Source: CAVTWD01 sp963738325
GTDB lineage: Bacteria; Actinomycetota; Acidimicrobiia; Acidimicrobiales; Ilumatobacteraceae
Length of the DNA stretch: 64,000 nt
Assembly (NCBI GenBank): GCA_963738325.1
Contig: CAVTWD010000017.1
Span: 310,001 to 374,000 of the forward strand
Reading direction: 5' to 3'
This document shows positions 34,118-42,416 of this stretch, piece by piece; position 1 is the stretch's first letter; the number at the start of each line of letters is the position of its first letter. The position numbers were made by a program, and so were the translations under genes. The notes beneath the pieces were generated by a model. The model saw only the letters and a list, made by a program, of their open reading frames with translations, was not told where the DNA came from and searched no databases.

Positions 34118-34695
34118 TCAAGAACGCCTTCGACGTCGACCAGCCGGTCGACAAGGTGTGGCGGTTCTTCGACGACATCCCTCAGGTCGCGGCTTGCCTC
34201 CCGGGCGCGGACCTCACCGAGCAGGTGGGCGACGACAAGTACCGCGGCAAGGTCGCCATCAGGATGGGGCCGGTCAAGCTGCAGTTCGCCGGGACCGCAG
34301 AGATCAAGGAACGCGACGACACCGCCAAGCGCATCGTGGTCGATGCCGCCGGCGCCGACGAGAAGGGGCGGGGCCAGGCCGCGATGCTGGTGACGGCGAC
34401 CCTGGCGCCCACCACCCGCGGCACCAAGGTCGACGTCGCTCAGGACCTGCAGCTCTCCGGCGCCGCCGCGCAGTACGGCCGAGGAATGATCTCTGACGTC
34501 AGCACCGTGCTGATGCGCGACTTCGCCAACAACATGCAGAAGCGGATCACGGCCCTGGACCGCGGCGTGGCGACAACCCCCGCCGCCAGCGCCGCGCCGG
34601 CGGGCGGGTTCACCATCGGCTTGCGTGCCGCGTGGTTGGCCTTGTGCCGCGTCGCCCGTCGCTTCTTCATGCCCTACCAGCCCCGCCCGAGCTGA
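34111..34695 (+). CDS. coxG: CoxG-family (SRPBCC fold) protein
   Basis: 194 aa. It begins MLIKNAFDVDQPVDKVWRFF and DIPQVAACLPGADLTE, the START/SRPBCC opening of CoxG, followed by the beta strands KYRGKVAIRMGPVKLQFAG and RGQAAMLVTATLAP. A GMISDVSTVLMRDFANNMQ helix closes the fold. A linker then leads to a C-terminal hydrophobic/basic tail (TIGLRAAWLALCRVARRFF). In studied carboxidotrophs CoxG helps to attach CO dehydrogenase to the membrane, and the tail fits that. The ATG overlaps the previous stop by 7 bases. Confidence 0.9.
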   Translation: MLIKNAFDVDQPVDKVWRFFDDIPQVAACLPGADLTEQVGDDKYRGKVAIRMGPVKLQFAGTAEIKERDDTAKRIVVDAAGADEKGRGQAAMLVTATLAPTTRGTKVDVAQDLQLSGAAAQYGRGMISDVSTVLMRDFANNMQKRITALDRGVATTPAASAAPAGGFTIGLRAAWLALCRVARRFFMPYQPRPS

Positions 34696-34707
34696 GGAGG
34701 AGAACTC

Positions 34708-34962
34708 ATGGTGCTGTGGTGGATCGGGAACGTGGTCCTGCTGTTGGTGGTGGTCCCCGTCCTCGTCGCCCTGCTGAACCGGGTGCTCGCGGCGCTGGAA
34801 CGCATCCGCGCCGCCTCGGACGACATCCTCGCCGGGGGGGTGGGCCTGATCGGTGAGCTCGAGGAGGTGCCCGAGCTCCTGGCCACGACCGATTCCACCA
34901 TCCAAGAGGTCTCGGCCGGCGCCGTGCGCTACGCCGGGTCCGTGGCCAAGCTGCTCGGCTGA
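34708..34962 (+). CDS. Small one-helix membrane protein 1 of the cox cluster
   Basis: 84 aa with a GAGGAGGAG site. An N-terminal helix (VLWWIGNVVLLLVVVPVLVALL) is followed by an amphipathic region ERIRAASDDILAGGVGLIGE and VPELLATTDSTIQEVSAGAV. The block GGVGxxxxxxxxVPExL recurs in the next gene, so the two are paralogs. I recognise no named family. It is probably an inner-membrane protein with a cytoplasmic coil. Confidence 0.75.
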   Translation: MVLWWIGNVVLLLVVVPVLVALLNRVLAALERIRAASDDILAGGVGLIGELEEVPELLATTDSTIQEVSAGAVRYAGSVAKLLG

Positions 34963-34977
34963 GGGGGAGGCGCTGCC

Positions 34978-35205
34978 ATGCCTGCTGTTGCCTGGGTGAC
35001 GGTGGTGATCACCGCGCTGATCATCGCCACGGCCGCGCTCGGCCTCGTCCGAGTGATCTTCCACCTCTTGGCCATCAACAAGACGCTCGGGGCGCTCGTC
35101 GGCGGGGTCGGGGTCGTGGCCGACAAGACCCGCACGGTGCCGGAGGTGCTGCCGTCGGTGAACGCGAACCTCAAACCCGTTCGCGACTTCTGCGAGTCGA
35201 TCTGA
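34978..35205 (+). CDS. Small one-helix membrane protein 2 of the cox cluster
   Basis: 75 aa with GGGGGAGG before the ATG. The helix is AWVTVVITALIIATAALGLV, then VIFHLLAINKTLGALVGGVG and VPEVLPSVNANLKPV. The GGVG...VPEVL segment aligns with the preceding protein. It ends RDFCESI with a single Cys. No family is recognised. Spacing from its neighbours (15 and 11 bp) and strand indicate one transcript with coxG. Confidence 0.75.
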   Translation: MPAVAWVTVVITALIIATAALGLVRVIFHLLAINKTLGALVGGVGVVADKTRTVPEVLPSVNANLKPVRDFCESI

Positions 35206-35216
35206 GGAGGCGGCCC

Positions 35217-35486
35217 ATGAACGTCCTCGCCGGAGTCAGCAGCTCCACCACGAGTTGGGCCATCGGTTACACGATCACCGCCGTCGTGGTGGTAGTGGTC
35301 GTCGCCCTCGTCGTGCCGATCTTGTTGCTGGCCCATTCCATCGGCAAGAAGGCGGCACTGATCAACGACGGCCTCACCGAAGCCGTGCACCACACCGCGG
35401 CCCTGAAGGAACTGCACACGACCAACGAGTCTGCCGAGACCATCGTCGCCGGGCTCCGGCGTGGGCGCGCCCGGTTGGGAGGCTGA
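35217..35486 (+). CDS. Small one-helix membrane protein 3 of the cox cluster
   Basis: 89 aa with GAGGAGG before the ATG. The helix TITAVVVVVVVALVVPILLLA follows a 17-residue lead. The tail reads HSIGKKAALINDGLTEAVHH and TNESAETIVAGLRRGRARLG. The tail pattern (I..K/R..xIxDxLxxAxxxTAxL) resembles the next protein more than the two before it. No family is recognised. Confidence 0.75.
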   Translation: MNVLAGVSSSTTSWAIGYTITAVVVVVVVALVVPILLLAHSIGKKAALINDGLTEAVHHTAALKELHTTNESAETIVAGLRRGRARLGG

Positions 35487-35488
35487 CC

Positions 35489-35779
35489 ATGACGGTGCTG
35501 GCACTCACCTCCACGCAGCGTGGCCTGTGGTGGGGCGCGGTCATCGGTGGCTTCGTGATCGTGCTGGCCGTCGCCGCGCTGCTCACCATCCTCGTCCTGC
35601 TGGTGCGGACGATCGACCGACGCGTCGTGATGATCCGTGACACTCTGCAGCAGGCCTCGGCCAACACCGCCGACACCGCCCTGATCGCCGAGACCGCGGC
35701 CGCCGTGGACGCCGTGCTCGCCGAGGGTCTCGAACACCATCTCTTCCTGGGCCGGGTGCTCGGAAAGGTGCGCTCATGA
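35489..35779 (+). CDS. Small one-helix membrane protein 4 of the cox cluster
   Basis: 96 aa. The helix GGFVIVLAVAALLTILVLLV is followed by RTIDRRVVMIRDTLQQASAN, TADTALIAETAAAVDAVL and EGLEHHLFLGRVLGKVRS. The soluble part looks helical, possibly coiled coil, and shares the pattern of the preceding protein. Its stop overlaps the ATG of the first 38-codon frame in the 113-bp repeat. Confidence 0.75.
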   Translation: MTVLALTSTQRGLWWGAVIGGFVIVLAVAALLTILVLLVRTIDRRVVMIRDTLQQASANTADTALIAETAAAVDAVLAEGLEHHLFLGRVLGKVRS

Positions 35780-36001
35780 CCGCACTGATCGGCGGGCTCG
35801 TCGTCCGCTCCGCTTCCTCCTCGCGCCGCGTGTGCCTCGTCGCTGGCGCTTCCGTCGGCACCAGCGCCCAGCCTCGGAGTGTGCGCTCATGACCGCACTG
35901 ATCGGCGGGCTCGTCGTCCGCTCCGCTTCCTCCTCGCGCCGCGTGTGCCTCGTCGCTGGCGCTTCCCTCGGCACCAGCGCCCAGCCTCGGAGTGTGCGCT
36001 C
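35776..36001 (+). repeat. Tandem 113-bp duplication carrying two chained 38-codon frames
   Basis: Copies 35776-35888 and 35889-36001 differ by about one base (GTC versus CTC in a Ser/Ala-rich stretch). Each encodes the same peptide, beginning MTALIGGLVVRSASSSRRV. The stop of each overlaps the next ATG (ATGA), so ribosomes could pass from membrane protein 4 through both to membrane protein 5, whose ATG at 36002 begins at the third period. The peptides resemble no membrane protein and may simply preserve coupling. Confidence 0.9.
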
Positions 36002-36391
36002 ATGACCGTACTGGTCGTGCTGTCGGTGGTCGTGATCGTCCTCTTGATCGCGGGGCTGGCCTTCTACCTCTACGTCGTCGGCTCCCAGCTCACCCGCATC
36101 GCCACCAACCTCGAGGAGTGCTCTGGGCTCGTCGAGTCCGTCAAGCGCAACGCCGAGGTGATCCAGCCCGGCGTCGAGCACATCAACCACACCGGCGGTG
36201 TCATCGCCGGCGCGCTGCCCCTGCTCTACGGGATGGCCGAAGGGATCGTTGCCGGCGCCACGTATGAGCCCGCGGTGGCGGCGCGCGAGCGCGAGCCGGC
36301 GCGGCCGGCCTCGGGGCACCGCCGTTCCCGGATGCACGACGCCGTCGGCTACAACCCGGGCAACGGCGCCGATCCCGAATCAGGCAGCTAA
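36002..36391 (+). CDS. Small one-helix membrane protein 5 of the cox cluster
   Basis: 129 aa. The helix is VLVVLSVVVIVLLIAGLAFY, then GSQLTRIATNLEECSGLVES, VKRNAEVIQPGVEHINHTGG and ALPLLYGMAEGIV. A polar tail rich in Arg and Pro ends with GYNPGNGADPESGS. The helix-plus-coil plan matches the four preceding proteins and recalls DUF948-type proteins, though I cannot confirm that. Its ATG overlaps the stop of the second repeat peptide. It is the last gene of the plus-strand cox set. Confidence 0.75.
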   Translation: MTVLVVLSVVVIVLLIAGLAFYLYVVGSQLTRIATNLEECSGLVESVKRNAEVIQPGVEHINHTGGVIAGALPLLYGMAEGIVAGATYEPAVAAREREPARPASGHRRSRMHDAVGYNPGNGADPESGS

Positions 36392-36546
36392 CCGAGCGAG
36401 ATCCGCAGGCACGTTCATGTGACCAGTTCGGCAGCCGGGGTCGGGTCGCGCCGCCGATCCCGGATCAGCCGCGATCCGAGCGGAATCCGAACGAGCAGGT
36501 GACTGGTTCGGCGTCACGGAAGCGGTGCACGGCCCCGAACCCTCCG

Positions 36547-36990
36547 TCAGGATCCCCGGGAAGGGTCGCGCCCCGTGGTGAGCGGACCCGTCGTCGGCGC
36601 GTTGTACTCCCCGATCCACTGGTCCTTCCAGGACGGGTCGTACTGCTCCGGGTTGCAGCTCGGGCGGTAGATGGCGACGAGCTCGCGGGCGATCTGCTCT
36701 CGATGTGACCGCAAGCCTCCGGGCACCTCGTACGTGCAGATGTAGAGCTTCCACCGACTTCCGGCTCGACGGACCCAGCACGGCGCGCGCCGATGGTTGA
36801 AAGGGAACCGCTCCGCGGACAGGTCGTCGGAGTGATCGACGTAGATCACCGCGTACTGCTCGGGCTTGGCCTCCGGCTCAGGCTTGACGAGGATGGCGAA
36901 CACGGCGGCCTTGTCCGGCGCCGTCCAACCGCCGAGGGCCCGTGGCCCTTCGAACGGATACCCGGCCAACGAGCCGAGCCGGATCATCAT
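36547..36990 (-). CDS. Hypothetical protein, cox-cluster minus-strand group
   Basis: 147 aa starting MMIRLGSLAGYPFEGPRALG, then WTAPDKAAVFAILVKP, AVIYVDHSDDLSAERFPF and a C-terminal RPSCNPEQYDPSWKDQWIG. It looks like a compact soluble alpha/beta protein. I recognise no catalytic motif and do not assign a function. Its ATG overlaps the preceding stop, and it is last in the minus-strand run coxD-coxE-hypothetical-hypothetical. Confidence 0.7.
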   Translation of the reverse strand: MMIRLGSLAGYPFEGPRALGGWTAPDKAAVFAILVKPEPEAKPEQYAVIYVDHSDDLSAERFPFNHRRAPCWVRRAGSRWKLYICTYEVPGGLRSHREQIARELVAIYRPSCNPEQYDPSWKDQWIGEYNAPTTGPLTTGRDPSRGS

Positions 36991-37271
36991 CCCCCCTCCT
37001 CGAGCTGGTCGTCTTCCCCGATGGCCTCGGCCCCGCTGATCGGCCAGGGTGGCAGGCCCGCCCGAGAGGCGGCTTGCACGAACTCGGCTGCCGCCAACTC
37101 GACCGCCTGGTCGGCGCTCGGCGCCTCCACTACCAACTGCGCGCCGTAGCTCGTGGTGCCGATCCCGCTCGCGATCCCGTTGCTGGCCGCCACCGCGTCG
37201 GCCAACTCGACGATCTCCTCGGCGCTCAGGACCCGGTCACCCTCGGCCACGAGCGACACGCTCCACCTCAC
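36987..37271 (-). CDS. Small hypothetical protein between coxE and the 147-aa protein
   Basis: 94 aa from GTG 37271: MRWSVSLVAEGDRVLSAEEI, ELADAVAASNGIASGIGTTS, YGAQLVVEAPSADQAVELAA and a Glu-rich end. The pattern suggests a ferredoxin-like alpha/beta fold. The frame is open further upstream, but that part is antisense-type Arg/Gly-rich sequence overlapping coxE. No family is recognised. Confidence 0.6.
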   Translation of the reverse strand: MRWSVSLVAEGDRVLSAEEIVELADAVAASNGIASGIGTTSYGAQLVVEAPSADQAVELAAAEFVQAASRAGLPPWPISGAEAIGEDDQLEEGG

Positions 37272-37288
37272 CGCGGGTCTCCCTGCAC

Positions 37289-38413
37289 CTAACGGAGAGA
37301 GGGCAGGAGCGAGGCGAGCTCTTCCAAGCGGCGCAGGTCGTGCCCGGACACGATCACGTCGATGTGGGGCGCCGCCACCATCATCCCCAGGGTGTTCGGC
37401 CGGAAGGCCGCGCGCTGCCCTTTGTGTGGGTTCACCCACACGACCCGGTGGCTCAGGCGCGACAGGCGCTCCATCGCTCCCTCCAGGACGGCGGGATCGC
37501 CCCGGTCGAGACCGTCGGAACAGATCACCACGATGCCGCCCCGGCTCGTGCCGCGGCGACCCCACCCGCGGACGAACGCGTCGAGCGAGTCTCCGATTCG
37601 GGTGCCGCCTTCCCAGTCGAAGACCGTCTTAGCGGCCTGCTCCATGGCGTCGTCGGCACGGCGGCGGTCCAAGGCCTTCGTGATACGGGTGAGGCGCGTT
37701 CCGAAGCAGAACACCTCGACCCTGGCCGCGGCGCGCTTCGCCGAGTACGCGAACTGCAGCAAGTTGCGGGAGTAGTCCGACATCGATCCCGACACGTCGA
37801 GGATCAGGATCAGTGGCCGCATCCGCAACCGGCGGCGGCGCCAGAACAGCTCGGACGGCTCGCCGTGGGTACGCATGGTCTCCCGCACCGTGCGGCGCAT
37901 GTCCGGGCCTTGCCCCGCCCGAGCCGCCACCGTGCGGCGAGTGCGACGGCGCGGAGGCGTCAGGCGGATCTGCGCCATGATCCGCCGTAGCGCCGCGAGC
38001 TCCTCGGGAGTGCACGCCGCGAACGACTTGTTCCGCCAGACCTCGACGTCAGCGGCCATGAGGCCGAGCCGGGCCTTGCGGTCGTCGGTGATCGTGCCGG
38101 GCTCGGTCGCCGGGATCTCCAGCACCGATTGGGTCTCGCCTCTCGGGCTGATGCTCGACCTCGGTGTGTCGGGCCCTGCGTCGTGCTCGGCGAGGAAGAA
38201 TCGCCGGAAGACGCGGTCGTAGACCGCGATCTGCTCGCGCCGGGTGACCATCGTCGTGCGCCCCGCCCAGTAGAGGTCCACGAGATCGGCGGGATCGAGC
38301 GAGGCCATCGCCGCGCAGTACGCCATGACGTCCCCGGACCCCACCGCGAGGCCCGCCGAGCGCAACTCGTTGCCGAAGGCCACGAGGAGGGCGACGAGGC
38401 GCGACTCAGGCAC
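37289..38413 (-). CDS. coxE: CoxE-like von Willebrand factor A domain protein
   Basis: 374 aa from GTG 38413, overlapping the coxD end by 8 bp. The N-terminal helical part (LVALLVAFGNELRSAGLAVG; YWAGRTTMVTRREQIAVYD) leads to a VWA domain with a complete MIDAS: LILILDVSGSMSDYSRNLL, GTRLTRITKAL, GTRIGDSLDAF and VVICSDGLDRGDP. CoxE works with the CoxD AAA+ ATPase in maturing the molybdenum-copper centre, an activity established for the carboxidotroph system. The domain order and length are normal for the family. Confidence 0.9.
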   Translation of the reverse strand: MPESRLVALLVAFGNELRSAGLAVGSGDVMAYCAAMASLDPADLVDLYWAGRTTMVTRREQIAVYDRVFRRFFLAEHDAGPDTPRSSISPRGETQSVLEIPATEPGTITDDRKARLGLMAADVEVWRNKSFAACTPEELAALRRIMAQIRLTPPRRRTRRTVAARAGQGPDMRRTVRETMRTHGEPSELFWRRRRLRMRPLILILDVSGSMSDYSRNLLQFAYSAKRAAARVEVFCFGTRLTRITKALDRRRADDAMEQAAKTVFDWEGGTRIGDSLDAFVRGWGRRGTSRGGIVVICSDGLDRGDPAVLEGAMERLSRLSHRVVWVNPHKGQRAAFRPNTLGMMVAAPHIDVIVSGHDLRRLEELASLLPSLR

Positions 38414-39302
38414 CGGAGACGATCGCCTCCAAGTTGTCACGCACCAGCTCGAGGTCGTCGCGTTCCTTGATGACGGCGCCAAGACTGTCGTCGGCGCTGC
38501 GAGCGTCCAGCTCGACCTCGCCGAGGGCGCCGAGGGTGGCGACCCAGTCGAGGGTCTCGGCGACGCCGGGGGGCTTGGCCAGGTCGAGCTGGCGCAGGCG
38601 ATTCACCGCGGCCACGACCTTGCGCGCCAGTGCCTCGGACACTCCCGGGGCGCGGACGAGGACGATCTCCGTCTCGCGTTCGGGGCTCGGGTAGCCGACC
38701 CAGTGGTAGAGGCAGCGCCGCTTCAGGGCGTCGTGCAGCTCTCGGGTGCGGTTCGACGTCAGCACGACTACGGGGGGCGTGGCGGCGCTGATCGTGCCGA
38801 TCTCGGGAATGGTGATCTGGAAGTCCGACAGGAGCTCGAGGAGAAAGGCCTCGAACTCGTCGTCGGCTCGGTCGACCTCGTCGATCAGCAGGACGGCTTG
38901 ATCGCCGACTCGGACGGCTTCCAGCAACGGGCGCTCGATCAGGAACTTCGGCCCGAACAGCTTGTCGACCGCCGCGTCGTCGTCCAGTTGGCGCTCGGAC
39001 AGCGCGCGGATCTGCAACATCTGGCGGGCGTAGTCCCACTCGTACAGGGCCTGGTTGGTGTCGATGCCCTCGTAGCACTGGAGGCGGATCAGGCGCCGTG
39101 CCGAGACGGAGGCGAGGACCTTCGCCACCTCTGTCTTGCCGACGCCGACTTCGCCTTCGAGCAGGAGCGGGCGACCGAGCGACAACGCCACGAACAGCGC
39201 GGTGGCCAACCCGCGGTCGGCGAGGTAGCCGCCACCCCGCAACAGGTCAGTGAGCCCGCCGACGGTCTCCGGACGCTCGATGCGGGCCTCGCTCGGCGTT
39301 AC
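38406..39302 (-). CDS. coxD: CoxD-like MoxR-type AAA+ ATPase
   Basis: 298 aa. GGYLADRGLATALFVAL leads into Walker A (LLEGEVGVGKTEVAKVLA), then LQCYEGIDTNQALYEWDYAR, Walker B (AVLLIDEVDRADDEFEAFLL) and sensor 1 (PVVVLTSNRTRELHDALKRR). It is the ATPase partner of CoxE in CO dehydrogenase maturation. The best start aligns the protein as xTPSEARIERPETVGGL, where the codon is GTA (39302-39300) overlapping the preceding TAA. A GTG there would give the GTGA overlap used elsewhere in this genome. The frame is open to 39383, but that would overlap the upstream gene by 85 bp. Confidence 0.88.
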   Translation of the reverse strand, partial: VTPSEARIERPETVGGLTDLLRGGGYLADRGLATALFVALSLGRPLLLEGEVGVGKTEVAKVLASVSARRLIRLQCYEGIDTNQALYEWDYARQMLQIRALSERQLDDDAAVDKLFGPKFLIERPLLEAVRVGDQAVLLIDEVDRADDEFEAFLLELLSDFQITIPEIGTISAATPPVVVLTSNRTRELHDALKRRCLYHWVGYPSPERETEIVLVRAPGVSEALARKVVAAVNRLRQLDLAKPPGVAETLDWVATLGALGEVELDARSADDSLGAVIKERDDLELVRDNLEAIVSGA

Positions 39303-39553
39303 TCGTCCCGCCCGAGGACGAGGTCTCGGATGCTGCCCCCGGCCGTGCTCAGCTTCCCCTCCCGCGCCAGCTTGTCGCGCCACGCACCCCGCAGGTCACT
39401 GCCCGGCCCGGCGAAGCCGTCGAACGTCACGTCCTGCATGTTCTTGCAGTTCTTCGTGGGACTGCAGTGCTCGTCGAGGTCCGCACCCTGCGCGGCCTGC
39501 GCCGCCCAGACCGCCCGCAGCACCTCCAGTGCCTCGTCGGAGCCTTGCGTCAT
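39299..39553 (-). CDS. Small hypothetical protein upstream of coxD
   Basis: 84 aa: MTQGSDEALEVLRAVWAAQA, DLDEHCSPTKNCKNMQDVTF, then GFAGPGSDLRGAWRDKLARE. Two Cys spaced CSPTKNC could bind metal, but no known motif fits. It sits 5 bp after the XdhC gene and overlaps coxD, so it belongs to the same transcript. Function unknown. Confidence 0.6.
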   Translation of the reverse strand: MTQGSDEALEVLRAVWAAQAAQGADLDEHCSPTKNCKNMQDVTFDGFAGPGSDLRGAWRDKLAREGKLSTAGGSIRDLVLGRDE

Positions 39554-39558
39554 CTGTC

Positions 39559-40485
39559 TCAGTGTAGGTCGGCAGCCGCCGAGTCCTTCTCGACCGCCAA
39601 CGCCTCGGCGAGGATGGACACGGCGATCTCCGCGGGCGTGTCCGCGCCGATGTCCAGCCCGGCAGGGCCGTGGATGCGCTCGAGATCGGTGATCCCGCGG
39701 TAGGCCAGCCAGTCGGCCCGTGCCTGCTGCGCCCGGCGTGAGCCGAGCGCTCCGATGTAGCCCGCTTCACTTGCCAGCGCCGCGGCCAGGGCACGGCCTG
39801 CGACTTCCGAGTCGTGGCTGGCCACCACCACCTTGTCGAGCCGCGCCAGCCCCGCGATGACCCCCGTCGCCGTGACGATGTCGCTCTCGCTCTGGGTCTG
39901 CCAACCGAGAAGCGCCGCGGCCCGGGCGAGCGCATCCGCGATCGGGCCGCCCCCCACCACCACCAGCTTGGGCACCGGCCACAGCACCGTCACCACTCGG
40001 TCGTCGCTCACAGCGGTGTCGCTCATCCGGCGGGCAAACAGTTGCGCCGCCTGCTCGCCGGGCGCCTCGAGCGTCTCGGACGTGAACAGCGCCGTGTCCA
40101 CGGCCTCGTCACCGTCGAGGCGCGTCACGAGGCCGACGGGCTCTCGCGCGCGCAGCAGGGGCCACAGATCAGCGGGCAGGGCCGTGGCCGGCATCAGGAG
40201 GCACCAGACCGTGCCGCCAGCGGAGAGGCCCACGACGAGCGCGTCGACGTCTCCGACTTCGACGCGGACGAGACGGCCGTTGCCGCACCCGCGCGAGGCC
40301 AGGTCGGCGAGCTGAGTGTCGGGCGCTCCGGACAGCAGCGACCCCACTCGGCCGCCTCCCGGCGTGAGGGCCAGGGCGTCAGCGCGGCCGCGATCGGGGA
40401 ACGCGTCACCCTCCACCACCCACGCGACGTGCACCTGCGTACCAGCGCGGAGGCACGCTCCGACACTCAACGCGATCCCGTACAC
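39559..40485 (-). CDS. XdhC-family molybdenum-cofactor maturation protein
   Basis: 308 aa from GTG 40485: MYGIALSVGACLRAGTQVHV, RGCGNGRLVRVEVGDVDALV, then a Rossmann half with KLVVVGGGPIADALARAAAL, YIGALGSRRAQQARADWLAY and GLDIGADTPAEIAVSILAEA. The Cys in SRGCGN is where XdhC proteins contact the cofactor. This is the second XdhC-type gene in the island and it lacks the YHS domain of the one beside coxL. It lies between modC and the coxD group and probably serves the same enzyme. Confidence 0.85.
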   Translation of the reverse strand: MYGIALSVGACLRAGTQVHVAWVVEGDAFPDRGRADALALTPGGGRVGSLLSGAPDTQLADLASRGCGNGRLVRVEVGDVDALVVGLSAGGTVWCLLMPATALPADLWPLLRAREPVGLVTRLDGDEAVDTALFTSETLEAPGEQAAQLFARRMSDTAVSDDRVVTVLWPVPKLVVVGGGPIADALARAAALLGWQTQSESDIVTATGVIAGLARLDKVVVASHDSEVAGRALAAALASEAGYIGALGSRRAQQARADWLAYRGITDLERIHGPAGLDIGADTPAEIAVSILAEALAVEKDSAAADLH

Positions 40486-40520
40486 GCGACGAGCGTAGGG
40501 GGCAGCGTCCTCGCAGGACG

Positions 40521-41573
40521 CTACGCAGGGTATGTGGTGATCTCGGTCGCCTTGACCGCCGCCCAAACCCGGCTACCGGGCCGCAGCTCGAGGTCTTCCA
40601 GCGCGGCCGGGGTGATCTCGGCAACGAGGGGGACCTCGCCATCCACCCGAACTCGGACGCGGTCCGCTTGCGGGTCGACGTCGGTGACGGTGACGGCCCA
40701 GACGTTGCGCGGGCTCCCCTCCGGCGCCGAACGGTAGAGGGAGACGGCGTAGGGCTGGATCACGGCGAAGGCGGGACCCTCGATCGGGTCCGCCGGCACG
40801 ATCCGGCCGCCGGAGGCGGTGGTGATCGTCCCATCGTGGCCCGCGCCACGAAGGAGGTTCACGCCGACGAGATTGGCGATGTAGCGCGACCGCGGTCGGG
40901 CACTCACCTCGGTGAGCGTGCCGGCCTGGGCGACCCGGCCCGTCTCGAGGATCACGACGCGCTCGGCGAGGGTGTAGGCGTCGACGGGGTCGTGGGTCAC
41001 GAGCAGGCGCACACCCTCGAAGGTGGCGAGGTGACGGCGGAGGTCGCGGCGCACGTCGCCGCGAGTGCCCACATCGAGCGCGGCGAGCGGCTCGTCGAGG
41101 AGGAGCAGGCGAGGTTCGGTGGCGAGGGCACGAGCCAGCGCGACCCGCTGAGCCTGGCCGCCCGACAGGGCGCGGGGCCGGTGGTCGGCATGGTCGGCCA
41201 GCCCGATGCGCTCCAGCCACCCCCGCGCCTGAGCGCGGGCGTCGGCCTTGGCCACACCACGCGAGCGCAAACCGAACGCGACGTTCTCGAGCGCGCTCAT
41301 GTTGGGGAAGAGCAGGTAGTCCTGGAAGACGACGGCCACGGGGCGCCGCTCCGGGGGCACGAACACCTCTTCGGTGGCGTCGTCGAGCGTGTCGCCGTCG
41401 AGGTCGATGCGGCCTTCGTCGATGGGCAGCAGTCCGGCCAGGCAGCGGAACAACGTGGTCTTGCCCGAACCGTTCGGCCCGAGGATGGCGACGGTCTCGC
41501 CCCCCTTGATGGTCAGTTCGAGATCGAGGTGCAGCGAGCCGAGCGTGCGGACGATCCGGGCGTCGAGCGTCAT
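40521..41573 (-). CDS. modC: Molybdate ABC transporter ATP-binding protein
   Basis: 350 aa. Walker A is AILGPNGSGKTTLFRCLAGL, the Q-loop VVFQDYLLFPNMSALENVAF, the signature ALSGGQAQRVALARALAT and Walker B LLLLDEPLAALD; the switch is LLVTHDP. The C-terminal region after residue 280 (VRVDGEVPLVAEITPAALED; WAAVKATEITTYPA) is a TOBE/Mop-type molybdate-sensing domain, as in ModC. It powers molybdate import with ModA and ModB. Its ATG overlaps the modB stop (ATGA). Confidence 0.95.
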   Translation of the reverse strand: MTLDARIVRTLGSLHLDLELTIKGGETVAILGPNGSGKTTLFRCLAGLLPIDEGRIDLDGDTLDDATEEVFVPPERRPVAVVFQDYLLFPNMSALENVAFGLRSRGVAKADARAQARGWLERIGLADHADHRPRALSGGQAQRVALARALATEPRLLLLDEPLAALDVGTRGDVRRDLRRHLATFEGVRLLVTHDPVDAYTLAERVVILETGRVAQAGTLTEVSARPRSRYIANLVGVNLLRGAGHDGTITTASGGRIVPADPIEGPAFAVIQPYAVSLYRSAPEGSPRNVWAVTVTDVDPQADRVRVRVDGEVPLVAEITPAALEDLELRPGSRVWAAVKATEITTYPA

Positions 41574-42416
41574 GTGGCGGGAGAACGGCCTCCGCCCAGG
41601 AAGCGGTCGCGCAGGGCGACGAGCACGGCGAACGAGACGGCGATGAGCACGAGGCTCAAGACGATGGCCTCGTCGGGGTTCGTCTCGTTGGCGAGGTAGA
41701 TGGCGAGGGGCATGGTCTGGGTGCGACCCGGGAAATTACCGGCGAAGGTGATCGTGGCGCCGAACTCACCGAGGGCGCGGGCCCAGGCGAGGACAGCGCC
41801 GGCGATCAGGCCCGGCCTGATGGCCGGCAGCGTCACCCGACGGAACACGTACCACCGCGAAGCGCCAAGGGTGCGGGCGGCGTCCTCATAGCGGGTGTCG
41901 AGTTGGCGGAAGGCGGCCTCCACGGTGATCACGAGGAACGGCATGGCCACGAAGGCCTGGGCCACGATGACACCCGCCGTCGTGAACGGCAACGCGATGC
42001 CGAACCACCGGTCGAGGTACTGGCCGAGCAGGCCGCGGCGGCCGAGGCCGTAGAAGAGGGCGACACCGGCGACGACCGGCGGCAGCACCATCGACAGCGT
42101 GCACAGCGCTCGCACTAGTCCCCGGCCCGGAAACGAGATCCGGGCCAGGAGCCAGGCGAGGGGGACGCCGAAGACCAACGCGAGGAACGTCGCCCACGAC
42201 GAGCACCACAGCGACAGACGCAACGCCGTGAGCGCGCTGTGCGAGGTGAGGATCGACCAGACGTCTCCCCACGGGGCCTTCCACAACAGACCGAGGAAGG
42301 GCAGGGCGAAGAACGCGATGGCGACGACCGCGAGGCGCGAGCGCCACCGCCGGCATCCGTTCCCGCCCGACCCGGCGATGCGGGGTGGCGGCCGGGCGAG
42401 CCGGCGCGGTCGTCAC
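41570..42416 (-). CDS. modB: Molybdate ABC transporter permease; probable frameshift near the N-terminus
   Basis: The conserved protein reads RRWRSRLAVVAIAFFALPFL, LTALRLSLWCSSWATFLALV, VLPPVVAGVALFYGLGRRGL, the EAA-loop region DAARTLGASRWYVFRRVTLP, and GEFGATITFAGNFPGRTQTM. That is the ModB permease with about six helices. The matching GTG at 42416 overlaps the modA stop (GTGA) and reads MTTAPARPAATPHRRVGRER. The first helix is in another frame, so one base is wrong near 42350-42365. Without a correction, the only in-frame start is TTG 42286, after the first helix. Confidence 0.88.

Noticed and set aside
42286..42286. TTG at 42286 as the modB start
   Set aside because: It would remove the first membrane helix, which is present in frame upstream. 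The GTGA overlap with modA at 42416 plus one base error explains the gene better.
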